From Actinomadura opuntiae (GTDB lineage Bacteria > Actinomycetota > Actinomycetes > Streptosporangiales > Streptosporangiaceae), in assembly GCF_030283205.1 (NCBI RefSeq), contig NZ_JASNWF010000037.1:1-64000 (forward strand): a stretch of DNA of 64,000 nucleotides. The letters run 5' to 3'. A model generated the notes under the pieces. That model saw nothing but the letters and a program-made list of their open reading frames with translations. It ran no database searches and had not been told where the DNA came from. Of the stretch, positions 43,988 to 51,590 are shown one piece after another (the stretch's first letter is position 1; each line of letters starts with the position of its first letter). Position numbers and translations under genes: made by a program.

Positions 43988-44953
43988 TTAGGTCGACCGT
44001 CTGGCCGCCGATCGGCCCCTCTGGCGGAGGACGGCGTTCCACACGGCCCGCTGGACGAACAGCGTCACCGTCCCGGCGATGATCATGCCGGCGAAGTTGA
44101 CGCCGAGCTGCTCCAGCGACCCGGTGATCTCGGTGCCGTGCCGCAGCGCCAGCGCGACCGCGAGGTTGCCGGCCGCCGGCACGGTGGTGACGGAGATGAA
44201 GACCCCGACCAGCGCCGAGGACTTGCCGGCCGTCAGCGACAGCACCCCGGCGGCGCCGGCCAGCAGCGCGACGATGAACGACCAGCGGTCCGGGCTGTAG
44301 ATGAACGCGGTGAGCGGCCGGTTCTCCGGCAGCCGGTCGCTCTCGATGACGCCGATCCACTTGCTGACCAGCGCGCACACGTAGGTGATGACGATCGCCG
44401 CGGCGAACCCGACGATCAGCGCCTTCACCGCCTGCCAGATCCGCCACGGCTGCCGCCGGAAGATCCCGTAGCAGATCGCCGCGACCGCGGCGAACTCCGG
44501 GCCGAGCACCATCGCGCCGACCACCAGCACGGGCGAGTCGATCAGCGCGGCGATCGCGGCCAGCTGCGTGGCCAGCGCGAGGAACGCGATGAACGACCAG
44601 GTCAGGATCGTCCCCTCGGTGACCTGCCGGTCGAACTCGTCCCAGACGACCGCGTCGTCGCCGTGGCCCGGCGCCCGCCGCTCGGCCCGGTCGGCGACCC
44701 TCGACATGGACAGGTCGATCTTCTCCATCGCGATGGAGCCGCCCTTGTCGATGCCGAGCCGGCGCAGCGCGGCGAGGACCTCGTTGGCGGACTCGCGCGC
44801 GACGTCGCTCTGGACGAGGTCGCCGCGCGGCGAGCGCGCGGCGCCGGGCAGGACGACGACGTTCGTGGCGCCGGCGCACTCCGACAGGGCCGCGCACACG
44901 GCCTCCGTACGGTCCGGCGGGACGATCGCTCTCAGGTGCAGCACCCGCCACAT
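43988..44953 (-). CDS. DUF389 membrane protein
   Basis: 321 residues. A soluble N-terminal ~110 residues (VLHLRAIVPPDRTEAVCAAL) is followed by about six membrane spans containing the DUF389 hallmarks LIDSPVLVVGAMVLGPEFAA and TTVPAAGNLAVALALRHGTE. Function unknown for the family. Monocistronic, divergent from the nuclease gene. Confidence 0.9.
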   Translation of the reverse strand: MWRVLHLRAIVPPDRTEAVCAALSECAGATNVVVLPGAARSPRGDLVQSDVARESANEVLAALRRLGIDKGGSIAMEKIDLSMSRVADRAERRAPGHGDDAVVWDEFDRQVTEGTILTWSFIAFLALATQLAAIAALIDSPVLVVGAMVLGPEFAAVAAICYGIFRRQPWRIWQAVKALIVGFAAAIVITYVCALVSKWIGVIESDRLPENRPLTAFIYSPDRWSFIVALLAGAAGVLSLTAGKSSALVGVFISVTTVPAAGNLAVALALRHGTEITGSLEQLGVNFAGMIIAGTVTLFVQRAVWNAVLRQRGRSAARRST

Positions 44954-45064
44954 GCTGCCGTAAAAGCCGGGTGAACGTGGCGCCGGCGCGAGTCCGTACG
45001 ATTTGATCGTTTATTTACCCGCTTCTGGGTGAAAGACGACCAAAAACCTCCAGGTGGTGACGGC

Positions 45065-45868
45065 ATGACGCGACGGGAACGGGTTCGGCGGGATCGGGGC
45101 CGCACGGCCCTCGCCGCGGCGGCGCTCGCACTCGCGCTCCCGCTGCTGGCCTCCGGCTGCAAGACGGACGCGGGCGCGACGGGATCGGGCGGATCGTCCG
45201 GCGGGTCCGGGTCCGGGCCCGCGGCGAACGACGGGCACTCGGTCAGCCCGCTCGACAACCCCGACGGCACCAAACCGGGCCTCGCCGCGATCACCTCCTC
45301 CGGCGACCGCGCCAAGGCCCGCGCGCTCATCGGGAAGGTCGACACCAAGGGACGCGGTCCCAAGACCGGCTACGAGCGCGACGAGTTCGGCTACGCCTGG
45401 ATGGACAACGCGCCCGACGTCCCGTTCGCCCGCAACGGCTGCGACACCCGCAACGACCTGCTGAAGCGGGACGGCCAGGACATCGACTACCGGTCCGGGT
45501 CCAACTGCGTGATCATGTCGCTCACGCTGGCCGACCCGTACTCCGGCAAGACGATCCACTGGAAGAAGTCGCACGCGACCGCCATCCAGATCGACCACGT
45601 GATGCCGCTGTCCTACGACTGGCAGATGGGCGCGTCGCGCTGGTCCAAGGACAAGCGCGAGTCCATCGCCAACGACCCGCTGAACCTCATCCCGGTGGAC
45701 GGCCCGCTCAACGGCGCCAAGAGCGACTCCGGCCCCGCGTCCTGGCTGCCGCCGAACAAGCGCGTCCGCTGCTCCTACAGCGTCCGCTTCGCGCAGGTGT
45801 CGCTGAAGTACCACCTGCCCGTGACCACCGCCGACAAGAAGATGATGCTCAGCCTGTGCGGCGCCTGA
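45065..45868 (+). CDS. Lipoprotein HNH nuclease (GmrSD/DUF1524-type domain)
   Basis: 267 residues; ATG at 45065 with AGGTGG upstream. Lipobox LLASGC puts the lipidated cysteine at Cys32, followed by a Gly/Ser linker (33-55). The nuclease core is at ~170-232: IQIDHVMPLSYDWQMGA with His178, NDPLNLIPVDGPLNGAKSD with Asn207, Asn216 and Lys219, and SWLPPN. Related proteins are secreted or surface-anchored nucleases. Two Cys pairs (NGCDTRND/SNCVIMS, VRCSYS/LCGA) fit an extracytoplasmic location. Nutrient DNA use or competition are both possible. Confidence 0.88.
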   Translation: MTRRERVRRDRGRTALAAAALALALPLLASGCKTDAGATGSGGSSGGSGSGPAANDGHSVSPLDNPDGTKPGLAAITSSGDRAKARALIGKVDTKGRGPKTGYERDEFGYAWMDNAPDVPFARNGCDTRNDLLKRDGQDIDYRSGSNCVIMSLTLADPYSGKTIHWKKSHATAIQIDHVMPLSYDWQMGASRWSKDKRESIANDPLNLIPVDGPLNGAKSDSGPASWLPPNKRVRCSYSVRFAQVSLKYHLPVTTADKKMMLSLCGA

Positions 45869-45896
45869 CGGCGGACCGCGCCCATATGCTCGTCCA

Positions 45897-46217
45897 ATGA
45901 GCAACGAACCCGACCACAGGCCCGACGACGACGGCGCCGACGGCGCCGAGCGGCCCCGCGTCCGCACCGAGCGCGGGATCGGCGCCCGCGCCACCGGCGC
46001 CGAGGTGACCGGCGCGTCCGCGACCGGCCTCACCCTGCGCCTCGGCAACGGCCTCGGCTCCCTCGCCGTCGGCTCCATGGCGCTCGGCGCGATCGCCATC
46101 GGCGCCGTCGCGATCGGCAAGCTCGTGGTGAAGCGGGCGGTCATCGCCCACCTGGAGGCCGGCACCGTCGAGATCGGGCACCTCAAGGTCGGGCGCCTGG
46201 AGATCGACGAGACCTGA
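45897..46217 (+). CDS. Small protein with Ala/Gly/Ile repeat core
   Basis: 106 residues. A charged start (MSNEPDHRPDDDGADGAERP) leads into a regular hydrophobic repeat, GSLAVGSMALGAIAIGAVAI followed by GKLVVKRAVIAHL, then EAGTVEIGHLKVGRLEIDE. The five- to six-residue period with alternating small and branched residues suggests a short beta-helix or stacked strands rather than a membrane helix. Function unknown. TATGCT lies about eight bases before the ATG; leaderless. It ends 19 bases from the glmM stop (convergent). Confidence 0.75.
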   Translation: MSNEPDHRPDDDGADGAERPRVRTERGIGARATGAEVTGASATGLTLRLGNGLGSLAVGSMALGAIAIGAVAIGKLVVKRAVIAHLEAGTVEIGHLKVGRLEIDET

Positions 46218-46236
46218 CCCCCCGGCGCCCGCCCGG

Positions 46237-47580
46237 CTAGCCGAGGAGGTCGCGGACGACCCCGGCCAGGCGCTCGGCGACGGCCTGCGCCTGGTCGTGC
46301 GACGCCGCCTCCACCATCACCCGCACCATCGGCTCGGTGCCGCTCGGCCGGATCAGCACCCGGCCCGTCTCGCCCAGCTCCGCCTCCGCCTCCGCGACCG
46401 CCGCCGCCAGCCCCTCGTCGGTCTTCGCGCGCGCCTTGTCGACGTCCCGGACGTTGATCAGCACCTGCGGCAGCCGCGTCATCGCCTTCGCCAGCTCGTC
46501 CAGCGGACGGCCGCTGCGCACCATCGCCGCCAGCAGGTGCAGGCCGGTCAGCACCCCGTCCCCGGTCGTCGCGTGGTCCAGCATGATCACGTGGCCGGAC
46601 TGCTCGCCGCCGAAGACGAACCCGCGCTCCTTCATCGCCTCCAGCACGTACCGGTCGCCGACCGCGGTCTCCACCACCGCGATCCCGGCCTCCCGCATCG
46701 CCAGCTTGAAGCCCAGGTTCGACATCACCGTCGCGACCACGGTGTCGGACGCCAGCGCGCCCGCCTCCCGCAGGTCCAGCGCCAGGATCGCCATGATCTG
46801 GTCGCCGTCCACCACCTCGCCCGACGCGGTCACCGCCAGGCACCGGTCGGCGTCCCCGTCGTTGGCGATGCCCGCGTCCGCGCCGTGCTCGCGGACCGCC
46901 GCGCACAGCGCCTCCAGATGCGTCGACCCGCAGCCGGCGTTGATGTTCAGCCCGTCCGGCGCCGTCCCGATGGTGATCACCTCGGCGCCCGCGCGGCGCA
47001 GCGCCTCCGGCGCCACCTCGCTGGACGCGCCGTTCGCGCAGTCCACCACCACGCGCAGCCCGTCCAGCGACACCGGCACCGTCCCCAGCAGGTGCGCGAC
47101 GTACTGCTCGACCGCGCCGTGCGCCTCCCGGACCCGGCCGACGCCCGCGCCCGTCGGCGGCTCCCACGCCTCGCCGATCCGCGCCTCGATCCGGTCCTCG
47201 AGCTCGTCCGGCAGCTTGTAGCCGCTGCGGTCGAAGAACTTGATCCCGTTGTCGGGCGCCGGGTTGTGCGACGCCGACAGCATCACCCCGACGTCGGCGG
47301 CCAGCTCGTGCGTCAGATGCGCGACCGCCGGCGTCGGCAGCACCCCGAGCCGCAGCACGTCCACGCCGGAACTCGCCAGCCCGGCCACCACCGCCGCCTC
47401 CAGGAACTCGCCCGAGGCCCGCGGGTCGCGCCCGACCACCGCCAGCGGCCGGTGCCCCCGGAACGCGCCCTGCTCGCCGAGGACCCGCGCCGCCGCGACG
47501 GACAGGTCCATGGCCAGCGGGGCGGTCAGGTCGCGGTTGGCGAGCCCTCGCACGCCGTCGGTCCCGAACAGACGAGCCAC
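46237..47580 (-). CDS. glmM: Phosphoglucosamine mutase
   Basis: Interconverts glucosamine 6- and 1-phosphate for UDP-GlcNAc and peptidoglycan. 447 residues, with MARLFGTDGVRGLANRDLT, the phosphoserine loop VMLSASHNPAPDNGIK, metal-binding NDGDADRCLAV, sugar-binding GEQSGH and phosphate-binding RPSGTEPMVRVMVE. GTG start behind GGGAG. The strong rpsI terminator lies just upstream, so glmM needs read-through or its own promoter. Confidence 0.98.
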   Translation of the reverse strand: MARLFGTDGVRGLANRDLTAPLAMDLSVAAARVLGEQGAFRGHRPLAVVGRDPRASGEFLEAAVVAGLASSGVDVLRLGVLPTPAVAHLTHELAADVGVMLSASHNPAPDNGIKFFDRSGYKLPDELEDRIEARIGEAWEPPTGAGVGRVREAHGAVEQYVAHLLGTVPVSLDGLRVVVDCANGASSEVAPEALRRAGAEVITIGTAPDGLNINAGCGSTHLEALCAAVREHGADAGIANDGDADRCLAVTASGEVVDGDQIMAILALDLREAGALASDTVVATVMSNLGFKLAMREAGIAVVETAVGDRYVLEAMKERGFVFGGEQSGHVIMLDHATTGDGVLTGLHLLAAMVRSGRPLDELAKAMTRLPQVLINVRDVDKARAKTDEGLAAAVAEAEAELGETGRVLIRPSGTEPMVRVMVEAASHDQAQAVAERLAGVVRDLLG

Positions 47581-47605
47581 AGTTCAACTCCCGGAAAGAC
47601 GAAAA

Positions 47606-47656
47606 GACCGCACGGGCGCCGGGGAGCGGGTGCGCGCCCCCTGCGCCCATGCGGTC
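47606..47656 (-). terminator. Rho-independent terminator of rplM-rpsI
   Basis: GACCGCACGGGCGC (47606-47619) pairs with 47643-47656 over 14 positions with a single mismatch; on the minus strand the stem is followed directly by TTTTCGTCTTT. It is 112 bases past the rpsI stop and is the most classical terminator in the window. Confidence 0.9.
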
Positions 47657-47767
47657 AAATCTAGTGGGCCGGGCCCCCCGAACATGGGCGAGCCGCCGCA
47701 CCCGGTGCGCCGCCCGTGCGGGGCGGCCGCGAAACAGACCACGGGGTGCGGCGGCTCGTGCCGCCGA

Positions 47768-48280
47768 TCAGCGCTTGCTGTACTGCGGAGCCTTGCGGGC
47801 CTTCTTGAGACCGGCCTTCTTGCGCTCCGGCACCCGCGCGTCGCGGGTGAGGAACCCGGCCTTCTTCAGCGCCGGGCGGTGCTCGATGTTCGCGAACTGC
47901 AGCGCCCGCGAGATCCCGAGGCGCAGCGCGCCGGCCTGGCCGGTGGTGCCGCCGCCGTTGACGCGCGCCAGCACGTCGAACTGGCCCTCCAGGCTCAGCA
48001 GCACGAACGGCTCGTTCACGATCTGCTGGTGGACCTTGTTCGGGAAGTACTCGTCCAGCGTGTGGCCGTTGATCTTCCACTGGCCGGTGCCCGGGACGAT
48101 CCGGACCCGCGCGATGGCCTGCTTGCGGCGGCCGGTGCCCGCGGCCGGGCCGGTGGCGACCGGCTGGCCCAGGAAGCTCTCGCCGGCGGCCTCGGGGGTC
48201 TCGGTGCTGTACTCCGACGGGGCGTCCTCGTAGGAGTCGAGGTCGGCGCCCTCGGCGGGCGTCTCGGTGGACTCGGTCAC
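47768..48280 (-). CDS. rpsI: 30S ribosomal protein S9
   Basis: 170 residues. The conserved body starts at about residue 50 (GTGRRKQAIARVRIVPGTG) and ends with the invariant basic tail KKARKAPQYSKR that reaches the P-site tRNA. The first ~40 residues (TESTETPAEGADLDSYEDAP) are an acidic extension seen in actinobacterial S9. GTG start behind GAGGAGAAGC. Second gene after rplM. Confidence 0.98.
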   Translation of the reverse strand: MTESTETPAEGADLDSYEDAPSEYSTETPEAAGESFLGQPVATGPAAGTGRRKQAIARVRIVPGTGQWKINGHTLDEYFPNKVHQQIVNEPFVLLSLEGQFDVLARVNGGGTTGQAGALRLGISRALQFANIEHRPALKKAGFLTRDARVPERKKAGLKKARKAPQYSKR

Positions 48281-48370
48281 GCTTCTCCTCAGGTGTTCTG
48301 GCCAGGGCGGCGGGCCCGGTGATCGGGTGCCCCGGCGGCCTCCGCGGGCGCGCGTCGTCGCGCGTCCGCG

Positions 48371-48823
48371 TTACTTCGCGGTCTGGCTGATCTGGGTGAT
48401 CTCGAACGGGACGGGCTTCTGCGCCTGGTGCGGGTGCTCCGGACCGGCGTAGACCTTCACCTTCCCGAACATCTTCCGGCCGAGGGAGGTCTTGGGCAGC
48501 ATGCCCTTGATCGCCTTCTCGACCGCCCGCTCGGGGTGCTTGGCCAGCAGGTCGGCGTAGGACACCGAGCGCAGACCGCCCGGGTAGCCCGAGTGCCGGT
48601 AGGCCTTCTTCTGCTCCAGCTTGTTGCCCGACAGCGCCACCTTGTCGGCGTTCACGATGACGACGAAGTCACCGGTGTCGAGGTGCGGGGCGTAGATGGG
48701 CTTGTGCTTACCCCGAAGCAGCTGCGCGACCTGACTGGCGAGACGGCCCAGCACGACATCGGTCGCGTCGATGACGTACCACTGACGCTGTACGTCAGCG
48801 GGCTTAGGGGTGTACGTGCGCAC
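48371..48823 (-). CDS. rplM: 50S ribosomal protein L13
   Basis: 150 residues: RTYTPKPADVQRQWYVIDAT, LGRLASQVAQLLRGKHKPIY, SGNKLEQKKAYRHSGYPGGL, VEKAIKGMLPKTSLGRKMFG. GTG start at 48823 with GAAGG about ten bases upstream; the frame is open far beyond. Transcribed with rpsI from the promoter near 49030-49061 through a ~200-base leader. Confidence 0.97.
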   Translation of the reverse strand: MRTYTPKPADVQRQWYVIDATDVVLGRLASQVAQLLRGKHKPIYAPHLDTGDFVVIVNADKVALSGNKLEQKKAYRHSGYPGGLRSVSYADLLAKHPERAVEKAIKGMLPKTSLGRKMFGKVKVYAGPEHPHQAQKPVPFEITQISQTAK

Positions 48824-49025
48824 GGTCGTCAGCCTTCGTTTCTCGTCGACTTCACAGCGGATATCCTGCTCGCGCCGATCAGGACTGTTGGATCTCCGAC
48901 CTGGCGCTCCGGGAGGCCGGGGCCCGTAGGGCGCGCACCCGTCGCCTGGACGGACGCACATGGGGCACACCGACACGTCGTTGCGATTCGTCTCCCGCCC
49001 GGACAGGCGTCGACGCATACAACAA
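48824..49025 (-). other. Long 5' leader of the rplM-rpsI mRNA
   Basis: About 200 bases of untranslated leader between the predicted transcription start (~49025) and the rplM GTG. Ribosomal protein operons are often autoregulated through such leaders, and an L13 leader is known in Firmicutes; no match to that structure can be claimed by eye. No small open frame with a ribosome site was seen. Confidence 0.45.
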
Positions 49026-49031
49026 ACCCGC

Positions 49032-49061
49032 AGGATACCCGCGCTCACGCGCACGGGTCAA
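49032..49061 (-). promoter_or_regulatory. rplM-rpsI promoter
   Basis: Minus-strand TTGACC (49061-49056) and TATCCT (49037-49032), 18 bases apart, a good housekeeping promoter. Transcription would start near 49025. Confidence 0.75.
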
Positions 49062-49109
49062 AACGCGGATGTGGCAGTCTCCCAGCCACTACCAGTATGC
49101 AGCATCTTC

Positions 49110-49246
49110 CCAGGGGGGCGACCCCCTGGAACCCCCGTCACGACCGACAGGCTGTTTCGCACTCCGCTGGCGCTCCGCGCGAAACAGCCTGTCGGTCGGC
49201 GGGCGGGCCCGCTCCGCTCGCTGCACTCGCTCCACGTGCCCGCCCG
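49110..49246. repeat. Cluster of three stem-loops
   Basis: Three inverted repeats stand in a row: CCAGGGGG-GCGA-CCCCCTGG at 49110-49129 (8 bp); a perfect 20-bp stem, 49141-49160 with 49179-49198 (arm CGACCGACAGGCTGTTTCGC, loop 18); and a 9-bp stem, 49200-49208 with 49238-49246 (CGGGCGGGC). The two larger loops are rich in GCTCCGC/CGCTCC words. No gene is apparent here. Confidence 0.85.
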
Positions 49247-49358
49247 TGACCGTGGCCGAGCTTCAAGCTGGGGGCGTACCGCCCACGCGCGTGGCGAGGT
49301 CCGGGGCGGGGGTGGGTTTTCGGGCGATCTTGGGGTCCTTTGTGGCGTATGGGGATAA

Positions 49359-49790
49359 GGTGCCGCCGACCGGTCCACGCCGGCACCGCCGGCCCGCACC
49401 CGGGAGCCCCCGCTGCCCACTGCCCGCAGATCCGGCCGACCGGCCGGACGCCATCAGGCCCGGCCCTCCGGCGCCGGGCGCCGTGCCGCCGCCCGCCGCG
49501 GACGCGGGGGACGGCCCGGCGGCCGGCCGCTCATCGCGATCGCGGCGACCGTCGGCGCGTCGGTCCTCGCCATCGGCACGGGCATCGCGCTCGACCGGCT
49601 CGTCCTCCCCCAGCTGCGTTCGGAGCCGATCGCCGCGTCCGACCACGCGGGCAGGCCGTCCGCCTCCGGCCCGTCGGGCGGCCTGGACGAGCCCGCCGCC
49701 ACGCCGGGCACCGACAACGACGGCGGTGCGCGCGAGGCGCCCGCCGGCGGCAGCGGCGGCACCGGCGACGAGGCGCCGCCGCTGGACACG
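49359..49790 (+). other. In-frame extension of the CAP gene without a start codon
   Basis: From a TAA at 49356 this frame stays open into the CAP-domain gene and encodes an Arg-rich stretch (RRAAARRGRGGRPGGR), a membrane span from 49530 (LIAIAATVGASVLAIGTGIA) and a Ser/Gly/Pro linker. That is a sensible N-terminus for an exported CAP protein. Yet no ATG, GTG or TTG occurs in frame before 49791; only a CTG at 49413. A neighbouring frame has a GTG at 49360 and is open to 49794, so a frameshift (natural or sequencing) near 49480-49530 is a real alternative. Confidence 0.65.
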
Positions 49791-50264
49791 GTGAGCGCCT
49801 CGCCGTCCCCCGAACCGGCGAAGACCAAGACGCCCACCGTCAAGGACGCCCCCAGGCGGCCCGGTGCGACCGCGGCCCCCGGTTCGTCCGGCCCGGAGAA
49901 CGCCGTCGTCGCCCTCACCAACGCCGAGCGGGCCAAGGCGGGCTGCGACGCGCTCCGCGTCGACCGGCGGCTCGTCGCCGCGGCCCGCGCGCACTCCGCC
50001 GACATGGCCGCGCACGACTACTTCGACCACGACTCCCCGAACGGCGACAGCCCGTGGGCGCGCATGCGGGAGGCCGGCTACGCGGGTCCCGGCGCGGAGA
50101 ACATCGCCCGGGGCTACGCGACCGCCGCCGCGGTCGTCGAGGGCTGGATGACCAGCCCCGGTCATCGCGCGAACATCCTGAACTGCGGGTTGCGCGCCAT
50201 CGGCGTCGGCATGGCCGCCGGCCCGGACGGCCCGCTGTGGACCCAGGACTTCGGCTGGACGTGA
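49791..50264 (+). CDS. CAP/SCP-domain extracellular protein
   Basis: The conserved part (157 residues from the GTG at 49791) holds a CAP domain: NAVVALTNAERAKAGCDALR, AARAHSADMAAHDYFDHDSP, GAENIARGYATAAAVVEGWM, SPGHRANILNCGLRAIGVGM and the ending WTQDFGW. The His of AHSADMA, Glu of AENIA and His of SPGHRA form the usual cavity. Bacterial CAP proteins are secreted or surface-anchored with largely unknown roles. The membrane anchor is encoded upstream in the same frame, so the true protein is probably longer than given. Confidence 0.8.
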   Translation: MSASPSPEPAKTKTPTVKDAPRRPGATAAPGSSGPENAVVALTNAERAKAGCDALRVDRRLVAAARAHSADMAAHDYFDHDSPNGDSPWARMREAGYAGPGAENIARGYATAAAVVEGWMTSPGHRANILNCGLRAIGVGMAAGPDGPLWTQDFGWT

Positions 50265-50381
50265 CGGGACGGGCCCGCACGGTGACCTTCCGCAAAGCAG
50301 CGGCGCCCGGTTCGCCCCCATGTCATGGTGGGTGTTCCGAAGGTCCAGACCGCTGAAAGAGGAACGGTAAGGTCCAGAGCC

Positions 50382-51566
50382 ATGGGTTATCCGGGCGATC
50401 AAGGCAAGCCCGGCGGCCGGCCGTCCGGGCCGTCGCCGCAGGCGCCGTACGGCTCCGGAGCCGAGGCGCCACCGTACGGCAACGACAACGACGACCCCTT
50501 CGGCCCCGGGCCGCTGGAGGCGGAGCCGTTCGGGCCGCCGCCGGGCGGACCGCCCGGCGCGACGGCCGTCTGGGGCGAGCCGCCCTCGTCGGCGGGCCAG
50601 GACACGTCCCCGCCGGGCGGCTTCGGGCACGAGCAGTTCGGCCAGGAGCAGTTCGGTCAGGAGCAGTTCGGTCAGGAGCAGTTCGGGCACGGCGGCCAGG
50701 AGCCGGGGCACCAGGGCTTCGAGCAGGGCGGGTTCGGGCAGGAGGACGCCCCCTACGGCGCCCCCTCGCCCGGCGGCTACCCGCAGGGCGAGCTCGACGG
50801 CCCGCCCCCTGGCGAGGACGCCCCGTCCGGGCGGCGCCGCAACCTCCCGCTGATCATCGGCGGTGCGGTCGTGGCCGGTCTCGTGCTCATCGGCGGCGGC
50901 GTCGGGGTGGCGTCGATGATGAAGGACGACCCCAAGCCCGCGAAGAAGGGCCCGCCGGCCGCCGCGTCGACCAAGCCGGCGGCGCCGCCGTCCCCGACCG
51001 TCCCGCCGCTGCAGCCGGTGAAGCTGCAGAGCCGCGCCACCGACCCGGTGAAGCTGACGCTGCCGGAGGTGTTCGGCAAGTCGTCGTTCAAGGCGGGCGG
51101 CCGCAAGTACGTGCGGACCGCGACCAGCTCCACGAAGACGTGCGCCGCCGTGGTCGGCGGCGTGAAGCTGGAGAAGGCTCTGAAGAAGGGCGGCTGCAAC
51201 CAGGCGCTGCGCGCCACCTACGCGCTCAGCACCGGCTCGCTCATCGGCACCATCGGCGTGCTGAACCTGAAGTCGGAGGCCGACGCCAAGGCGGCCGTGA
51301 AGGCGGCGGCCGACAAGGACGCGTTCCTGCAGGCCCTGCCCGGCAAGGGCGTCACCAAGCACGCCGGCAAGGGCCTGGCGTTCGGCACCTCGCAGGCGCG
51401 CGGCCACTACGTCGTGATGACCTGGGTGCAGCGCCCGGACGGCAAGGCGATCGCCGCCAAGTACCATAAGGCGGTCAGCGTGTTCGGCGCCGAGCTGTAC
51501 AAGAGCAGCGACCTCGCCTTCGCCCTGCACTACAGGGAAACAGAAGGCAAACCCCTCAAGAAATGA
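50382..51566 (+). CDS. Disordered-TM-ectodomain membrane protein (paralogue A)
   Basis: 394 residues. Residues 1-150 are Gly/Pro/Gln-rich and disordered, with FGHEQ and FGQEQ repeats at 81-102; RRR then a single span at ~154-178 (NLPLIIGGAVVAGLVLIGGG); a Pro/Ala linker; and an external domain at ~230-394 (CAAVVGGVKLEKALKKGGCN, ALRATYALSTGSLIGTIGVL, YVVMTWVQRPDGKAI). That domain recurs in the next gene. ATG at 50382 has TAAGGT eight bases upstream and no ribosome site; leaderless. Function unknown. Confidence 0.8.
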   Translation: MGYPGDQGKPGGRPSGPSPQAPYGSGAEAPPYGNDNDDPFGPGPLEAEPFGPPPGGPPGATAVWGEPPSSAGQDTSPPGGFGHEQFGQEQFGQEQFGQEQFGHGGQEPGHQGFEQGGFGQEDAPYGAPSPGGYPQGELDGPPPGEDAPSGRRRNLPLIIGGAVVAGLVLIGGGVGVASMMKDDPKPAKKGPPAAASTKPAAPPSPTVPPLQPVKLQSRATDPVKLTLPEVFGKSSFKAGGRKYVRTATSSTKTCAAVVGGVKLEKALKKGGCNQALRATYALSTGSLIGTIGVLNLKSEADAKAAVKAAADKDAFLQALPGKGVTKHAGKGLAFGTSQARGHYVVMTWVQRPDGKAIAAKYHKAVSVFGAELYKSSDLAFALHYRETEGKPLKK

Positions 51567-51590
51567 CCGGTTTGAATACCCTGTCTGCTT

